Assembly (NCBI GenBank): GCA_027475525.1 | Contig: JAMWFC010000051.1 | Location: 2,526,616 to 2,590,615 of the forward strand | Origin: Macrolepiota albuminosa | Lineage: Eukaryota > Basidiomycota > Agaricomycetes > Agaricales > Agaricaceae | Length of the DNA: 64,000 bases | Reading direction: 5' to 3' | Part shown: positions 39,514 through 50,680 of the stretch, in pieces | How positions within the stretch are numbered: the first letter of the stretch is position 1 | How the letters are laid out: each line of letters begins with the position of its first letter | Position numbers and translations under genes: made by a program | The notes under the pieces: model-generated | What the model was told of the DNA's origin: nothing | The model's database searches: none | What the model saw: the letters and a program-made list of their open reading frames with translations, nothing else

Positions 39514-40077
39514 GTTTTCTTTCTATGCGGTCTTTCTTTCATTCTGAACACGCAGGTTTCGTGTACAGCTTCGAGCCGTGATTGAATCAGACGATAATCC
39601 CAACCTGGCGTTCGGGATTTTCACTCTCTCAGGACACTGTTTTCCGTTTCGAATCTCAATCTTTCGCTTTCATTGTTTCGTTTTGCTTATGTCTCATCTT
39701 GGTGCTATCAAAAGGTCGTGGAAGTGACTCATGTAGGACCCACTCATCGTTTTATGCTTTGCTTTGCTTTTGTACGTTGTTCCATCAGACTTTTAGTTTG
39801 TTTTTCGCTTCGCGTCGTAATTCGTTACAGACATCTCTTGTGTACCTGGAGGTTTTCTTTCTACCTATGCCTATGCCTATGCCTATGATCTTTTTCTTCG
39901 ACGTTTCTACGTCCGACTACACACGAACATCTGTGTTGGTGTAGTGGGTTCTTCTATTGCAGTGTTCAATGGATGCATTTGTTATATGCCATTTCAAACG
40001 ATAGGATACACCTTCCATGGGGAAAAGGACATTAATGAAAACAACTTATGGGTAGGTACGGAAAGTTCCCAAGGTCT
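39514..40077. other. 3' flank between convergent genes, with a CCTATG hexamer repeat
   Basis: 560 bp of pyrimidine-rich sequence. A short hexanucleotide repeat (about four copies of CCTATG) lies near 39864-39888. Nothing coding is supported. Confidence 0.6.
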
Positions 40078-41546
40078 TCAATCCAGGCCGCCAAAAATAC
40101 TGATGACTCCAGCTGGGGAAGGACCACCTTCACGGAATTTGGTCTGCCCACAGTAGGCTATGACGTATTTGGATGGATGCCAGGAGACTGTTGGCGAAGG
40201 CGCAAGAGCAGGGACGCGGTGCAATGGCAGACCCGTCTCGGTCGCACACTGTCAATACGATTTGAGATCATGAAACGGACCCATTGAAAAACGGAGAAAC
40301 GCACAATGTCAATGTAGCTACCAGCGTTTGCGATTGCTAGATATTCACCGTCATGAGAGAAGCTTAGAGCATTGATAGAGTTTCTGTCATGTCTTCAGAA
40401 GCTGCTCACATTGAGCGAGGAGAAGAGAAAGACCTACTCGGAAACTGTGATTGTCCGTGCACAGATCCATTCATTCAAATCAAACATGTTCACGATCGAG
40501 TCAAATCCGCCAGAGGCGAGATACCTGCGCGAATGTCTGTCAGGTCGCAGGATAGAGATATTCCCACCATTGTAACCCACCTTCCACGGGGATCCAACGC
40601 CACGGCTACACAGCCGCCCACATGTGCAGCAGGGCTTTCACGGAGCTTGAGACTTGGATAATCTAGGATTCGGAGGGTGTGCTCTGAGTGGTGAGTGAGG
40701 ATTATGCCATCTCCTACATGGTTGAACATGGCCGTTGAGCCTGTCAACTTTGCACGAATATGACGACGGTCAGGGCAGTGAGAAAGCAGTGGGAGGGTAC
40801 GCATACTGCATCTTTGTCTGAATGACGCCATGATTCTTTCGTCTCTTCCCCCTCTTTCCCTAATCCCAGGAAGAATAGATGGTGGTTGGGAGAGGCGTAG
40901 AGCAAGGAGCGTCCGTCGGGGGAATAGTTGGTTTGCACGGGCACCGCTTTCGTACTACATTGTTGGATGTACCGGCTTTCTAGACATGCGACGAAATACA
41001 TCGTTCGAAATAAAGACAAAACACACGAAAAAGTGCAAAACGTACGCCGAGTATCCCAGAAAACAATCCTGCGCTCCCTTGAGCTCGACGAACAGAACAG
41101 ATCTGGATGCGTTGGATTCCACGATATATAATCCACGTCATCAGAGTGTCCTCCAGAGAATAATGACGCAGATCTGTGGTCTATCTACATGACACCAAAA
41201 GTCAGTCCGGACAATTTGCAGCGGACGGCGCGTCGTCGATGCTTACACTCTTTTCGGGGTGCCACACCCGAGGATGCTTGTCGATCCCCGCTGCAGCCAG
41301 TTTTTTCCCGTCGCAGTTCCAGGCGACATGGTTCACGGCTTGAGGTGTGGAGAGACGGTAGTCGCGTGGCTTGAATGCAGAAAAGGTGGGAGGCTATTCG
41401 ACCGTTACATGAGTTGGGAGCGGCCAATAGATGCTGTTGCGTACATGGACTCCTCTGGCGGTAAACGTTGTATATAGAGGAGGAGACGGAGGACGTTCGG
41501 GAACGGAAGTCTCTTCTATCTCATCTTTGGACGAGGAAGTGTTCAT
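40078..41546 (-). CDS. THO complex subunit 3 (TEX1/THOC3), WD40 protein
   Basis: WD40 propeller of the THO/TREX complex, which couples transcription to mRNA export. From the ATG at 41546: MNTSSSKDEIEETSVPERP, intron, then FKPRDYRLSTPQAVNHVAWN, CDGKKLAAAGIDKHPRVW, SLFSGGHSDDVDYISWNPTH, RRIVFWDTR, VPVQTNYSPDGRSLLYASPN, LTHHSEHTLRILDYPSLKLR, AAHVGGCVAVALDPRGRYLA, SGGFDSIVNMFDLNEWICAR, INALSFSHDGEYLAI, IDIV, and a last exon with PTVSWHPSKYVIAYCGQ. This repeat order is typical of THOC3. Eight or so exons, all joined by plausible GT-AG introns; TGA at 40080-40078. Only 63 bp separate its ATG from TFIIF beta on the other strand. Confidence 0.9.
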
Positions 41547-41609
41547 AACTGGAAATGTTGCACAGCCACTGTGGAATCCAATCTTGTGACAAACAAACAC
41601 CTCTTGTCC
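41547..41609. promoter_or_regulatory. 63-bp bidirectional promoter, THO subunit 3 / TFIIF beta
   Basis: The whole gap between two divergent start codons. No TATA box is visible. Both products act in RNA polymerase II transcription, so co-regulation is plausible, and the two 5' leaders must be extremely short or overlap. Confidence 0.5.
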
Positions 41610-42749
41610 ATGGACACCCTCGCCGACGAGGACAGGAAGCCTTTCGACGCCGAAGTGCGCGACGATGACGATGCGCAGCCCGACCCTGATGAAGAGTTGA
41701 TGCTGGAGCAGGGCAACGGGCGAGTGTGGCTCGTTAAAGTGCGTCCCAGACTTGAGTAACAACGGCTTGGAGTACAACACACCGACACTGCACCAGGTGC
41801 CCAAAAACCTGCTAGCGCGGTGGGCAGCAATTGATGCAGAGGGCGTGCACCTCGCTTCTATACGAATATACAACCACGACCTAGGCCCCGCAGGAAAACC
41901 ACGCATCATCCTCTTCCTCCCTCCCTCTCCCAACGCCGACCCCTCAGAACTCGCCGACCGCCCCACCTTCTCTGCGCCTGCTGCACCCGTACCAGATGGC
42001 CCCGAGCCCGACTGCTACGAGCTAGACATGGTCCAGGACAACGTCGACAACCAGCTCGTCGTTGCAGAACGACCGAAAGACCCCTCGCTTTCTGTATCCA
42101 CCTCCGCGGCGGCGGCGACCACCAACTCACGTGCTCGTACCACTATTCTCACTGGTCGTGTAAAGCACGAATGCAATCTCCGGCCGAATTTCACAGAACG
42201 ATATCGACAACAGATGCGTGCTCGTCATGTACAGTCGAACACTCGTCTCCGACAAATACGTATGATTGACGACGCAGGCGTGGCCGGTGGACGTGGCGGG
42301 ATCAACCGTCTTAGCAGCGGCGTTGGCGTTGGCGCCGGAAAGGCATTCGGCGACCTCATCGTGCGTCTCCTTCTCTCTCTGCACTACAATTACTGACACC
42401 TCTGCAGAAATCAAAACCGAAATTCACCAAAGGAACATTCGAGCGTATGGCCCGCATGCCTCGGAACCAGCTCCTGGATCAAATATTCACGCTCTTCCGC
42501 GATCCGCCTCGTTGGGGTATCAAGCCCCTGCGCGAAAAGACCCAACAGCCAGAAGTGTACCTCAAGGAAGTGCTTTCCGAGGTGGCATTTTTACATCGGA
42601 GCGGCGAATACAATGGGTTGTGGGAACTCAAGGACAACTTTAAGGATCCAGGAATCAAAGCTGAGAATGTGCCTCAGAGTGGGGATGTGAAGATGGATGT
42701 GGATGAGGAAGAAGAGGATGAAGATGAAGATATGGAAGAGATATCGTAA
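41610..42749 (+). CDS. TFG2: TFIIF subunit beta (RAP30/Tfg2)
   Basis: General transcription factor subunit that recruits RNA polymerase II to the promoter. From the ATG at 41610: MDTLADEDRKPFDAEV, acidic leader, GNGRVWLVK, an intron that is open in frame (about 41737-41793), then VPKNLLARWAAI, the RAP30 signature. The dimerisation domain follows (VHLASIRIYN, RIILFLPPS, YELDMVQDNVDNQLVVAE) and TGRVKHECNLRPNF. After a second intron (about 42361-42405) the winged helix reads RMPRNQLLDQIFTLFRDPPR, WGIKPLREKTQQPEVYLKEV and GLWELKDNFK. The protein ends in an acidic stretch. All three family regions are present. The upstream open start near 41571 is GTG and is not used. Confidence 0.93.
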
Positions 42750-42888
42750 TTTTGCTTCGTTGTATAATAGGTACTTATTTTCCTCTAATCTGGAGATTAG
42801 AAGTTTTGGCATTCAGAAACTCTTTACAGAAGCTAACTTGTGACATAGAGGTACAAAAAGATCAAGTGAGATCAAAACTCTGCTAGAT

Positions 42889-44380
42889 TTACAACTTTCC
42901 TGAGCGCACTGGCTGACGAGTCAGATCTCGGAGCCAATCAAGAACCTTATAAGTAATCTCGTCTTTGGCCTCCACCATAAGCCAGTGTCCTCGTCCTTCA
43001 AACGCAACGTCCTGAAGCTGCGAGATGAACTTTCTGCTCTTCTGGACGGCAGCCGGGGCAACGGTGGAGTCGGCAGTTCCCCACATGAAGAGAACGGGGA
43101 GGTTTGGTGATAGGTTGGCTGGGAGTCCCGCTCCTGACCGGGAAAGTCGGCAGTTCCCCACATGAAGAGAACGGGGAGGTTTGGTGATAGGTTGGCTGGG
43201 AGTCCCGCTCCTGACCGGGAAGAGTGGTCAAGACCCAAGTAGGACTGAGATAGACACGACATACTTTCTTCCTCTTCGTGGCGGTGTTTCGAAGTTCGGT
43301 AATAGTTAAGAGGGCCGTTCATGCCGCCTTTACCAAGGATGTCAAGGTATATTTGGAATTCCTTTTCGAAGTTCGGTAATAGTTAAGAGGGCCGTTCATG
43401 CCGCCTTTACCAAGGATGTCAAGGTATATTTGGAATTCCTGGATTCCTGGGTAAGACATGTTTATGCGGGACGAGAACCACGCACTTTGTTGTTCAGTAC
43501 AGAGGGTTCTCTCCGGACATTAATGTCTCGGAACGACCTGGTTAGGGAGGTAAAACTCTCTTTTCCCTCTGGAGCCTTGAATACAATAGATAAGAATGCG
43601 TGGAGCTGTGTCCTGTTGAATTTCACACGCATATGACACTACTTAATCCATGCGTACATTTTTCTCAATGGGAGCCGTGGATGCTGAGTTTGCAAAATAT
43701 GCCTGATACCCGAAATTTGGATACAGTCTGACAACGTCCTCGATGGACTTGTACGTCAGCGAAGGCGGTGTATAGGGCACACTCAGTCTGGGAGTATTGA
43801 GTTACAATACCGCGGATTTACAGATACCTACAGGATTAGTGACAAAAGCCTCTCAGGGTGCCACAAGGCGAAACGGGCTGCAGTGAAAGCACCCCAGTCG
43901 TGACCAATGACAACCTGAGAAGTGATGAATAAACAATCCCACGGCAGGCCAAGGAGGACAGACAGCTCGCTGTACGCCCAAGAGATCCAGAAGCGCAGCA
44001 AGATCGGCACACAGCCTTTGAGTTGAATAGTCTGATGGGTCCTGGGGCTTGTCTGTACCGCCATAGCCTAGCATATCGGGTGCAACCACACGGTAACCCT
44101 CACGAACCCAGGGCCCAATTTGGAATCTCCAGCCATACCTGTATGCTGTGAAACAACACATTGGAGAAGACAAAGCCAAGAGTACCAGAGATCAGGAAAG
44201 CCATGGACACACAGAAGAGTGGTGGTTCGCTTTGGGTGATAGTGATCCGGGAGCTGGTCGACCTAGGAGAAAATCAGGAATGCATTGAAATGGGTATGCA
44301 ATGATTACAAAGTGATAAGTGCGGCCAGTGGGCAGAGACTCAGACCTGTGGTTGAAAGTTGCTGGGCTGGCGGGATCCAT
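42889..44380 (-). CDS. Alpha/beta hydrolase, epoxide hydrolase-like
   Basis: Soluble epoxide hydrolase family. From the ATG at 44380: MDPASPATFNHRSESLPTGR, YHF, intron, VDQLPDHYHPKRTTTLLCV, then HGFPDLWYGWR (oxyanion HGxP; the intron falls within LW|YGW), IGPWVREGYRVVAPDMLGYG, GTDKP, the nucleophile elbow VIGHDWGAFTAARFAL (catalytic Asp), a lid with MNGPLNYYRT (active-site Tyr), LPVLFMWGTAD (acid Asp) and the GRGHWLMVE His. All catalytic parts are present. Two 77-bp duplications (43068-43221, 43287-43440) wreck the C-terminal exons in this assembly. The first splits the WGTAD stretch. Each is repaired by using one copy. Head to head with the Btz gene (176 bp). Confidence 0.9.
43068..43221. 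repeat. 77-bp direct tandem duplication (11)
   Basis: Bases 43068-43144 equal 43145-43221, in the exon of the epoxide hydrolase that carries LPVLFMWGTAD. Confidence 0.97.
43287..43440. repeat. 77-bp direct tandem duplication (12)
   Basis: Bases 43287-43363 equal 43364-43440, in the MNGPLNYYRT exon of the epoxide hydrolase. Only 65 bp separate it from duplication 11. Confidence 0.97.
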
Positions 44381-44556
44381 TGAATGGTCGGAGAAACAAA
44401 GTGCGGAGTTTGAAAAATGGGCGCAAGGTGTGAAGGATTGTCAGAACAAACACGCCTCTCTCTTCTCCTGCTCGCCATCGTTCCTCAAGTAAGGTCTCCT
44501 TCCTCCGCCGCACACCCACTGCCAGTCTGATTCTTCTCCTCTCTCCAGTCTCCGAT

Positions 44557-46980
44557 ATGCCTGAGCCTGTCTCCTCGTCTTTGCCCGCTCGCACAGCAAC
44601 TAAATCCTCCGCGCAGCCAGTCAAAAAGAAGAGGTTTGTCAGGCGCAGAGGCAGAGCCCCCCTAGACATCAATAGCGACGACGAAATCGAGCGCGAGGTG
44701 GCTACCGATGACTCTGACTCAGAAGATGACCTCTCCTCTATCTCCTCTGCCTCAGAGTCAGACACAGAGCCCGAAGTAATTCCTGATGGCCACACTCGTG
44801 CTCTTACCCCCGGCACCAGCCAGAGCCCTGGAGACCGCGGTACGCGTAACAAGCCTGCTGAGCAGGCAGAATCCTTCTTTGCTCCCAATACCGCTTGGTC
44901 TGAAATGGTCGCAGACGACGAAAAGGCTACCGAATCTGGGGATATACCTGTCATCGAATTCGCGGACTTTGATGCCCAACACCTACCTGCCCGTTCTCGA
45001 CCCAAGAAAGTCAAGAAGCCCGCGAAAACCGCTCCTGTACCAGAGGTTCTTGCGCCGGCGCCTCAAGTGGACGGTGATCAGGCTCCAAATGAGGCAGAAG
45101 AATCGCAGCGTGTTGCTTCTTCATCACGTTCTCGCTCATACGATCACCCAAAACGTCTTCCTGGCCAGACAGCACGGCAAGTTTATCAGCAGCGGCTCGA
45201 AAGCGACCCCTCTTATGTCCCCACCGTTGGTGGCTTTTGGAGTCACGATGACCGTCTGTTGGACAAGGACTTGCGGAGCCTTAGCGGCTGGTGGAGGGAT
45301 CGTAGAGGTGGTCGTGGTCGTGGCAATGGGTTTCGTGGTCGTGGTCGTGGCCGTGGTGCCTTCCCTGGGGCGTCTGTGGCTGAGGAACGTGAAGACGATG
45401 AGAATGAGGCTGAGTTGCCGCCCATCGAGCGGACATGGGGGCATGATGGTTTTGAGGAAATGAAGAAACGTGAGGAGCAGCGAAAGGCGGCCCAGGCGCA
45501 GGCGCAAAATTCTTCAGAATCGATGAGTTTCCGTGGTCGAGGATTTGCTCGCGGAGGGCGCAGAGGTTACGGTCGCGGAGGTTACGTAAACACATCTGGG
45601 CGATCTTCCGCGAATTCTGGCCGAATCTGGTTCAGCCAGAAGCCAGATAAGATGTGGACTAAACAACACGAAGCCTATCTCTACTTTGCGACCGACCCTA
45701 CACTACGTCCAACGTCAGGCCAAGGTCCAGGAATTCTCGTCAAAGTACCAGGTAGCACGCAGGCCAAGGTTGTTCGGATTCCATTCAAACCTCGACCCTC
45801 TACCAAGCTGGTCGCATCTCATGCTGACAAGGAAGCCAAGATGTATACTGTCAATTTACCTGATACTTCAAAGGCAGCAAATGTGGCCAAGACAACTGTT
45901 TCGACAAAGGAGACCCCGATTAAGGAAATTTCTGCATTGCCTCCGACAGTCCAGGATCTTGTGCCCAGGCAGTCGGTACCACCGGCGGATTCCGTTAGCA
46001 AAGTACAAGGTTCCCCGTTGCAACCTATTACTCACTGCTCGCCCCCTGATCCTCTGATTACCACGTCATTGCGTTCCGAGCCGGAAGCTTCCATCAGGCT
46101 ACAACTTGAACAATTATCTGTGGAGCCCGAGTCATCTGACCCTGCCCGGGCGGCCAAGACAGAGGAAGCTGTTTTGAGAAACCCTTTGATAGAACCGCAG
46201 GGGGAAGAACGACCAACTATTTCTGGAGAGGAACCAGTTCCCGCCTTGCCAACAATGTTTTCTCCGCCGCTACCTCAACCTTCGCCTTCTTACTCATCAC
46301 CATACGGCTATGCTCACACCCTACCACCAGGCATTGCCATGAACCAACATGGTGTGCCATACGAGCTCGCGACTGGTCGTCCTGTCTACCTTCAAGCAGC
46401 CCCGCCGCCCATGTATAATCCCCGTCCCATCATGCACACTCACCTCTCCCCTACCTTCGTCCCCGCCCATATGCACACCCCCACCCAGTCCCATTCTTTA
46501 TCTGCCGTTTCGCCCGACTTCCTCGCCCACTCAGCCTCCCACACACCACAGATGAACGGGTTCATCGATCCTTCCACCGGCACACCCATCTTCTCCTTCC
46601 CGCGCCAAACATCCCGCATCGAAATCCGCGCACCCGGCGCAAGCTCCGAAGTGAAGCCGCAGGCCAAACTGCCATCTCACATCTCATCCGGGTTGCGCAC
46701 GAGCGCTGCTTCCTTTGAGCCCTCGCGCACGTTGTCCGATAGTTCTGCTAGTGGGTACTACCCCACGCTCAACTCGCCTGAAAACGGTTCGTTACCTTCG
46801 TATGTTCCGGTGGAAGGCACGGATCGCGCAATCGATGGTGTCCAGCATGATCCGGCGATGATGGCATATGCGCAGTATCCCCAGCAGCAGTATTATTATC
46901 CTGAAGCGTACGGGTACGCGTACAACCCATATGTGGATATGCAGCATGTTCAGCCGTACGAGGGGACAGTCTACTATTAA
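44557..46980 (+). CDS. Btz/CASC3-like exon junction complex protein
   Basis: Single exon of 807 codons. The Btz (SELOR) domain near residues 185-260 reads RQVYQQRLESDPSYVPTVGG, FWSHDDR and LRSLSGWWR; in CASC3/Barentsz this segment clamps eIF4A3 and RNA in the exon junction complex. An RGG-type stretch follows (RGRGRGRGAF and GRGFARGGRRGYGRGG), typical of RNA binding. The N-terminus has KKKRFVRRRGRA (nuclear signal-like) and a Ser/Asp/Glu acidic stretch. The C-terminal half is Pro/Ser/Tyr-rich and disordered, ending in Gln/Tyr repeats. The ATG at 44557 (MPEPVSSSLPAR) is clear. The intronless state contrasts with its neighbours. Confidence 0.87.
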   Translation: MPEPVSSSLPARTATKSSAQPVKKKRFVRRRGRAPLDINSDDEIEREVATDDSDSEDDLSSISSASESDTEPEVIPDGHTRALTPGTSQSPGDRGTRNKPAEQAESFFAPNTAWSEMVADDEKATESGDIPVIEFADFDAQHLPARSRPKKVKKPAKTAPVPEVLAPAPQVDGDQAPNEAEESQRVASSSRSRSYDHPKRLPGQTARQVYQQRLESDPSYVPTVGGFWSHDDRLLDKDLRSLSGWWRDRRGGRGRGNGFRGRGRGRGAFPGASVAEEREDDENEAELPPIERTWGHDGFEEMKKREEQRKAAQAQAQNSSESMSFRGRGFARGGRRGYGRGGYVNTSGRSSANSGRIWFSQKPDKMWTKQHEAYLYFATDPTLRPTSGQGPGILVKVPGSTQAKVVRIPFKPRPSTKLVASHADKEAKMYTVNLPDTSKAANVAKTTVSTKETPIKEISALPPTVQDLVPRQSVPPADSVSKVQGSPLQPITHCSPPDPLITTSLRSEPEASIRLQLEQLSVEPESSDPARAAKTEEAVLRNPLIEPQGEERPTISGEEPVPALPTMFSPPLPQPSPSYSSPYGYAHTLPPGIAMNQHGVPYELATGRPVYLQAAPPPMYNPRPIMHTHLSPTFVPAHMHTPTQSHSLSAVSPDFLAHSASHTPQMNGFIDPSTGTPIFSFPRQTSRIEIRAPGASSEVKPQAKLPSHISSGLRTSAASFEPSRTLSDSSASGYYPTLNSPENGSLPSYVPVEGTDRAIDGVQHDPAMMAYAQYPQQQYYYPEAYGYAYNPYVDMQHVQPYEGTVYY

Positions 46981-47709
46981 TCACACACCAACACACGCTT
47001 CTCTGCGTGTATTAATTGCCACTTTATCATCATCATACTCCATCATTGATTGTTACCTTAGTCCTTGTGTCTACTTTTTCTTCTCTCGTCTGGCTAGCGC
47101 TGTCTTTCAACCGATCATTCAAACCAAGTCTCATATCTGCATGACCCCCCCATTTGGTTTCATTCTTCCCCTTTGCATTGCGGTATAGTTAATACTTTCT
47201 GTACTTATTCTCGCTTATCATCATGTCCGTGTCATGAACTCCACTTCTCCTCTCCTTTTTTATATACTCATACGACGTAAAGACTTATGCTTGGGTCGCA
47301 GCGCTGTGTCGCTGGTATCGTTCTGCTATGGCTTTTCCTTCCCCTCCAAATCGTTGTCCACTAAACTCACATACTCGTGCACTACGCTTGTCTTGGTCTC
47401 TTGATGCATCGTACATTTTGGTTTTTCTTTTTGGTCTCGTTGACGCCACAATACTGTTTTTTATAACATGTGATTTAGGTGCCTTTTCTTTCTATTGGTC
47501 TTGACATTAGACTGTTATATTTATGTCGTGTACCTGTGTTGAATGTACATATGACATCTTGAGATTGACGCAAAGTGAGTGGAGATTAATTACAATACAG
47601 ATGTGATGAAGTGGAGCCTGAAGCGTGTTTTCAATGCGACGAGTTTATTATTACTACACACAACATCTTTTATACCTTGTGCACTCTTGAACACACCCAC
47701 AAACCGATT
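46981..47709. other. Intergenic region, pyrimidine-rich 3' flank
   Basis: About 730 bp between the Btz gene and the next ATG. CT-rich and AT-rich tracts only; no gene or RNA signal seen. Confidence 0.6.
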
Positions 47710-48500
47710 ATGACTGAACGATCAGGCGGGTATGTTTACACATAGCTGGGAGCTCTGTCAAATGATACTGATACCGTACAAACAACCACAGGTTTCCTGG
47801 TCGAGGCAGGTTATCATCTGAGTACAAGAGGGCCGAGGACCGGTACATATTTCGCGAGCAAAGTGTACGAAACAACAGAAGTCACAGAACATACGGTGTG
47901 CGTGCAAGGACGAGCTCGGACTTTGACGGTGGGAGCACTTCAAATACAATGGGTCCTTATACTTGGAGGCAATGGTCTGCCGAGCATTTATATTCGGATG
48001 CCGGCGGGGTCGACTCCGATGCGGAAGCCCCAAATATCAGATTTAATCAGAGACCGAGCGCGCACAGAGAAAGGGTTGCCTCGGACAACGGGTCTACATA
48101 TGAGAACATAGGGCGATATTTATATTCCACTCGCCTCTCTGAGTATGATGATGAAGATGGGCGAGTTTCACCGAGACACCGTCGGAGCGATCATGTTAGG
48201 GCGGCTTGGAGAGGTGATTTTTCCGCATCGGATGATCCACAGGATTCAGACTGGGAGGACGGACATCAAGGAGGGTCAGGAGGCTCCCCAGGCATGTTTG
48301 ATTCTGATCGGGAAAGATGGCTTGGCTCCGGGTACGATGATCAACAGGAATGCGATTTTGATTCGGAGGGCGAATATCACTACGAGAGTGGGTCTGAAAA
48401 CGAGCGCCGCGGCAGCAGCGGAGGGGAGGAGAATTATTGGTTAGAATCTGATGTGGGGTCAGATTGGTCTGACGAAGTGTATTACTATGATTCGGACTAA
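47710..48500 (+). CDS. Small acidic Ser/Asp/Tyr-rich protein, unknown
   Basis: The ATG at 47710 gives MTERSGG, an intron of about 78 bases ending ACCACAG, then FPGRGRLSSEYKRAEDRYIF and an exon to 48500. The protein (about 235 residues) begins basic and becomes strongly acidic and Ser-rich (EDGRVSPRHRRSDHVRAA, SASDDPQDSDWEDGH, YDDQQECDFDSEGEYHYESG), ending DEVYYYDSD. No family recognised. The residue mix suggests a disordered nuclear or RNA-linked protein, but that is a guess. Confidence 0.65.
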
Positions 48501-48613
48501 GCATGGAAATGAATAGTTTTTCTTTGAAAGGATACTCGGTCGGCCGGCAATTCGCGGCAATTATGTCCAAAAATGGAGATATACGGAGGTTGTTTTGTTG
48601 TCCGCGATTATCA

Positions 48614-48767
48614 TTTCGCTTGTTCACTCATTGTTCACCTGAGTCAGCGCGTTTTGTGATTGTTCACTTGCTTGCTTCACCTATCTCGGCTTTCGCTTGT
48701 TCACTCATTGTTCACCTGAGTCAGCGCGTTTTGTGATTGTTCACTTGCTTGCTTCACCTATCTCGGC
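48614..48767. repeat. 77-bp direct tandem duplication (13)
   Basis: Bases 48614-48690 equal 48691-48767. Lies in the intergenic promoter region before the 48811 gene. The unit itself contains a shorter TGTTCAC repeat. Confidence 0.97.
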
Positions 48768-48810
48768 CGACTCGTCCCCACCAGGTGTCACTTTCTTTCC
48801 CCTCCCATTC

Positions 48811-49888
48811 ATGTACAGATACATCAGGTCTGCATCCATAGGAGCCACTGCCTTGGGTGCCATCGTCAACCTTGCACTAGCTGTGCAGGTCATCGCTGCG
48901 TCGTCGACCATCAAATGGGAGCCGGAGAGCGAATGGGAAGCATCAAGCGAAAGCTGGCAGGTCGATGTCATCAAGGTCGTATGGGGGCTATGCTGTGCCC
49001 ATTTTACATTGGCTGCAGTCGTTTGTTCCATTGGTTTCATCGGGGTACTCAAGGTGAGCACACTGTCCTGCTTCTCCTAATCTCATTTGCGAATTACGAT
49101 TGCAGAGAAATCCGTCCCTCGTCCGTTTCTATCGTGATTATTCTATCGCGGATTTCTCTCTATGCACACTTGTAACCGCTCTGGCAACATATGCTGTCTT
49201 CCATGCGTCTGTCCGCGCAGCAACTTGCGAGGAGCTTTCACACCATCCAGAGCTCCTCCGCAACCTAATGGATATGGGCTTGAATTTAGAGAATTGTGAA
49301 CGCTGGCTTGAACGTGGAGGATTAGCATTTGTTGTTCTCATGTCCATTCTTCTTGTCATTCGGGTTCGTTGCCGCATCTCCTTTTGTTTTCTCCTAATTT
49401 AATAATTTACACAGCTTCACTTCTTACTGGCAATCTCTAATCTGTACTCTCAAATCGTGAGAAACGCGTACCTCTCTTCGCGCACCAATTCTCCTCTCCA
49501 CCTTCAAGACGTACACACTGCCCGACGGATATATCTTCTCCCCCCATCTGATGGAGAGGCCCAGCCCGGAGATGGCGTCGAGCTAGTTTATGCCCCTATA
49601 CCAATTAGTTCAATTCCCAAGCACGTTCGGGACACAGCAACTGAAGCTTGGGTATCTTGCAGCGTCCCTCTGTCCACCCAAGAATCACATGTGCAGTCAC
49701 GCGAGGAACAAGAGCAGCAACAACAACAGAACCAGCGCCCACACTGGCACCGTCGCCATAGTCATGGACATAGTCATTCCCATCGGCATTCTCGCTCGTC
49801 GTCGGCAACTCTCACAGGCGCGATCAGACTTCCCATTGTTCCTGATGAGGGTCTGCTGCCGAGTTATCACAGCATTTCCAAATCATGA
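48811..49888 (+). CDS. Four-helix membrane protein with His-rich tail, unknown
   Basis: From the ATG at 48811: MYRYIRSASIGATALGAIVN, helix 1 (GAIVNLALAVQVIAA), helix 2 (WGLCCAHFTLAAVVCSIGFI), helix 3 (CTLVTALATYAVFHASV), an outer loop with two Cys, then helix 4 (GGLAFVVLMSILLVIRLHFLL). Introns near 49053-49105 and 49362-49415 split it. The cytoplasmic tail carries Gln runs and a His/Arg/Ser cluster (HWHRRHSHGHSHSHRHSR), which could bind metal ions. The layout is tetraspan-like, but the CCG motif of true tetraspanins is absent. Function unknown. Confidence 0.7.
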
Positions 49889-50680
49889 TTTTTTCATTCC
49901 ACTGCTTGCCTCATTGTTTTACTCTCACCCAGCTCTTCGGGTTTTGTATATCCTATAATCACCACCTCACTCCCGCAAGCTGTCTATCACGTTATTACCT
50001 TCCTTCATTCCTCTCATGTACGTCTCAATCGCTGATTGTATCAACTGTGCAACGCCCTCTCCCGAGTTTTGTTTCTTCTCATGTTCATCGAATTCTGGAA
50101 CGTCTCGTACCACAAGAATCAACCAAATTTCCATCCTTGCGATTCGGAACTTTATCTTCATCAGCATCATACAAATGTCACATCACTCACCTGCCATACC
50201 GGAGTTAGTTCGCATGATCTCAGTATCTGAATCAACCATCGTCGTCTTATTCTCACGTACTCTCTATGAAAAGGAACTTTCCATTCATCCCTTTGATCAA
50301 TCATCTCACTCGAGATGCGGGCTCATGGATTATGCATCATCCTGCAATTGAGGTTCTTGTTGTTATCATGGCCAACAACTTCCGTTATTTAAGTTGTGAT
50401 CAAGGTCATCTGGCTTGCAGCATGGTTATATTTACTGGCACCTGTATTATCCATCATCGCGTGTGATTATATGTGATCAAGGTCATCTGGCTTGCAGCAT
50501 GGTTATATTTACTGGCACCTGTATTATCCATCATCGCGTGTGATTATATTACTTAGTGTCGTCGCTGCCCTGCGATGACGTGGCGTGTCAAGACAAAGGA
50601 GGTAGTTTCTTACATGCTGTGGAATGTAGGGAGTCAACCGCTGCAGTCATGATTGCTTGCGAAAGAAATTGCGACATCAG
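49889..50680. other. Intergenic region with one 77-bp duplication
   Basis: Normal-composition flank downstream of the His-rich membrane protein gene. Short ORFs lack motifs. Includes duplication 14. Confidence 0.55.
50395..50548. repeat. 77-bp direct tandem duplication (14)
   Basis: Bases 50395-50471 equal 50472-50548, in non-coding DNA, so this one breaks no gene. Confidence 0.97.

Noticed and set aside
44130..44200. GC-AG intron in the epoxide hydrolase after WYSW
   Set aside because: A normal GT donor four codons earlier gives the conserved LWYGWR sequence, so no unusual splice is needed.
44340..45014. 224-codon minus-strand ORF across the Btz gene start
   Set aside because: Low-complexity Ser/Arg mirror of the acidic Ser-rich N-terminus of the Btz protein. 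The epoxide hydrolase start at 44380 explains the strand better.
48614..48767. Possible CRISPR-like or satellite array (TGTTCAC repeats)
   Set aside because: Only a 77-bp duplication of a unit with a small internal repeat; no spacers, and this is a eukaryotic genome.
48811..49888. True tetraspanin
   Set aside because: Four helices fit, but the CCG motif and the usual large-loop cysteine pattern are missing.
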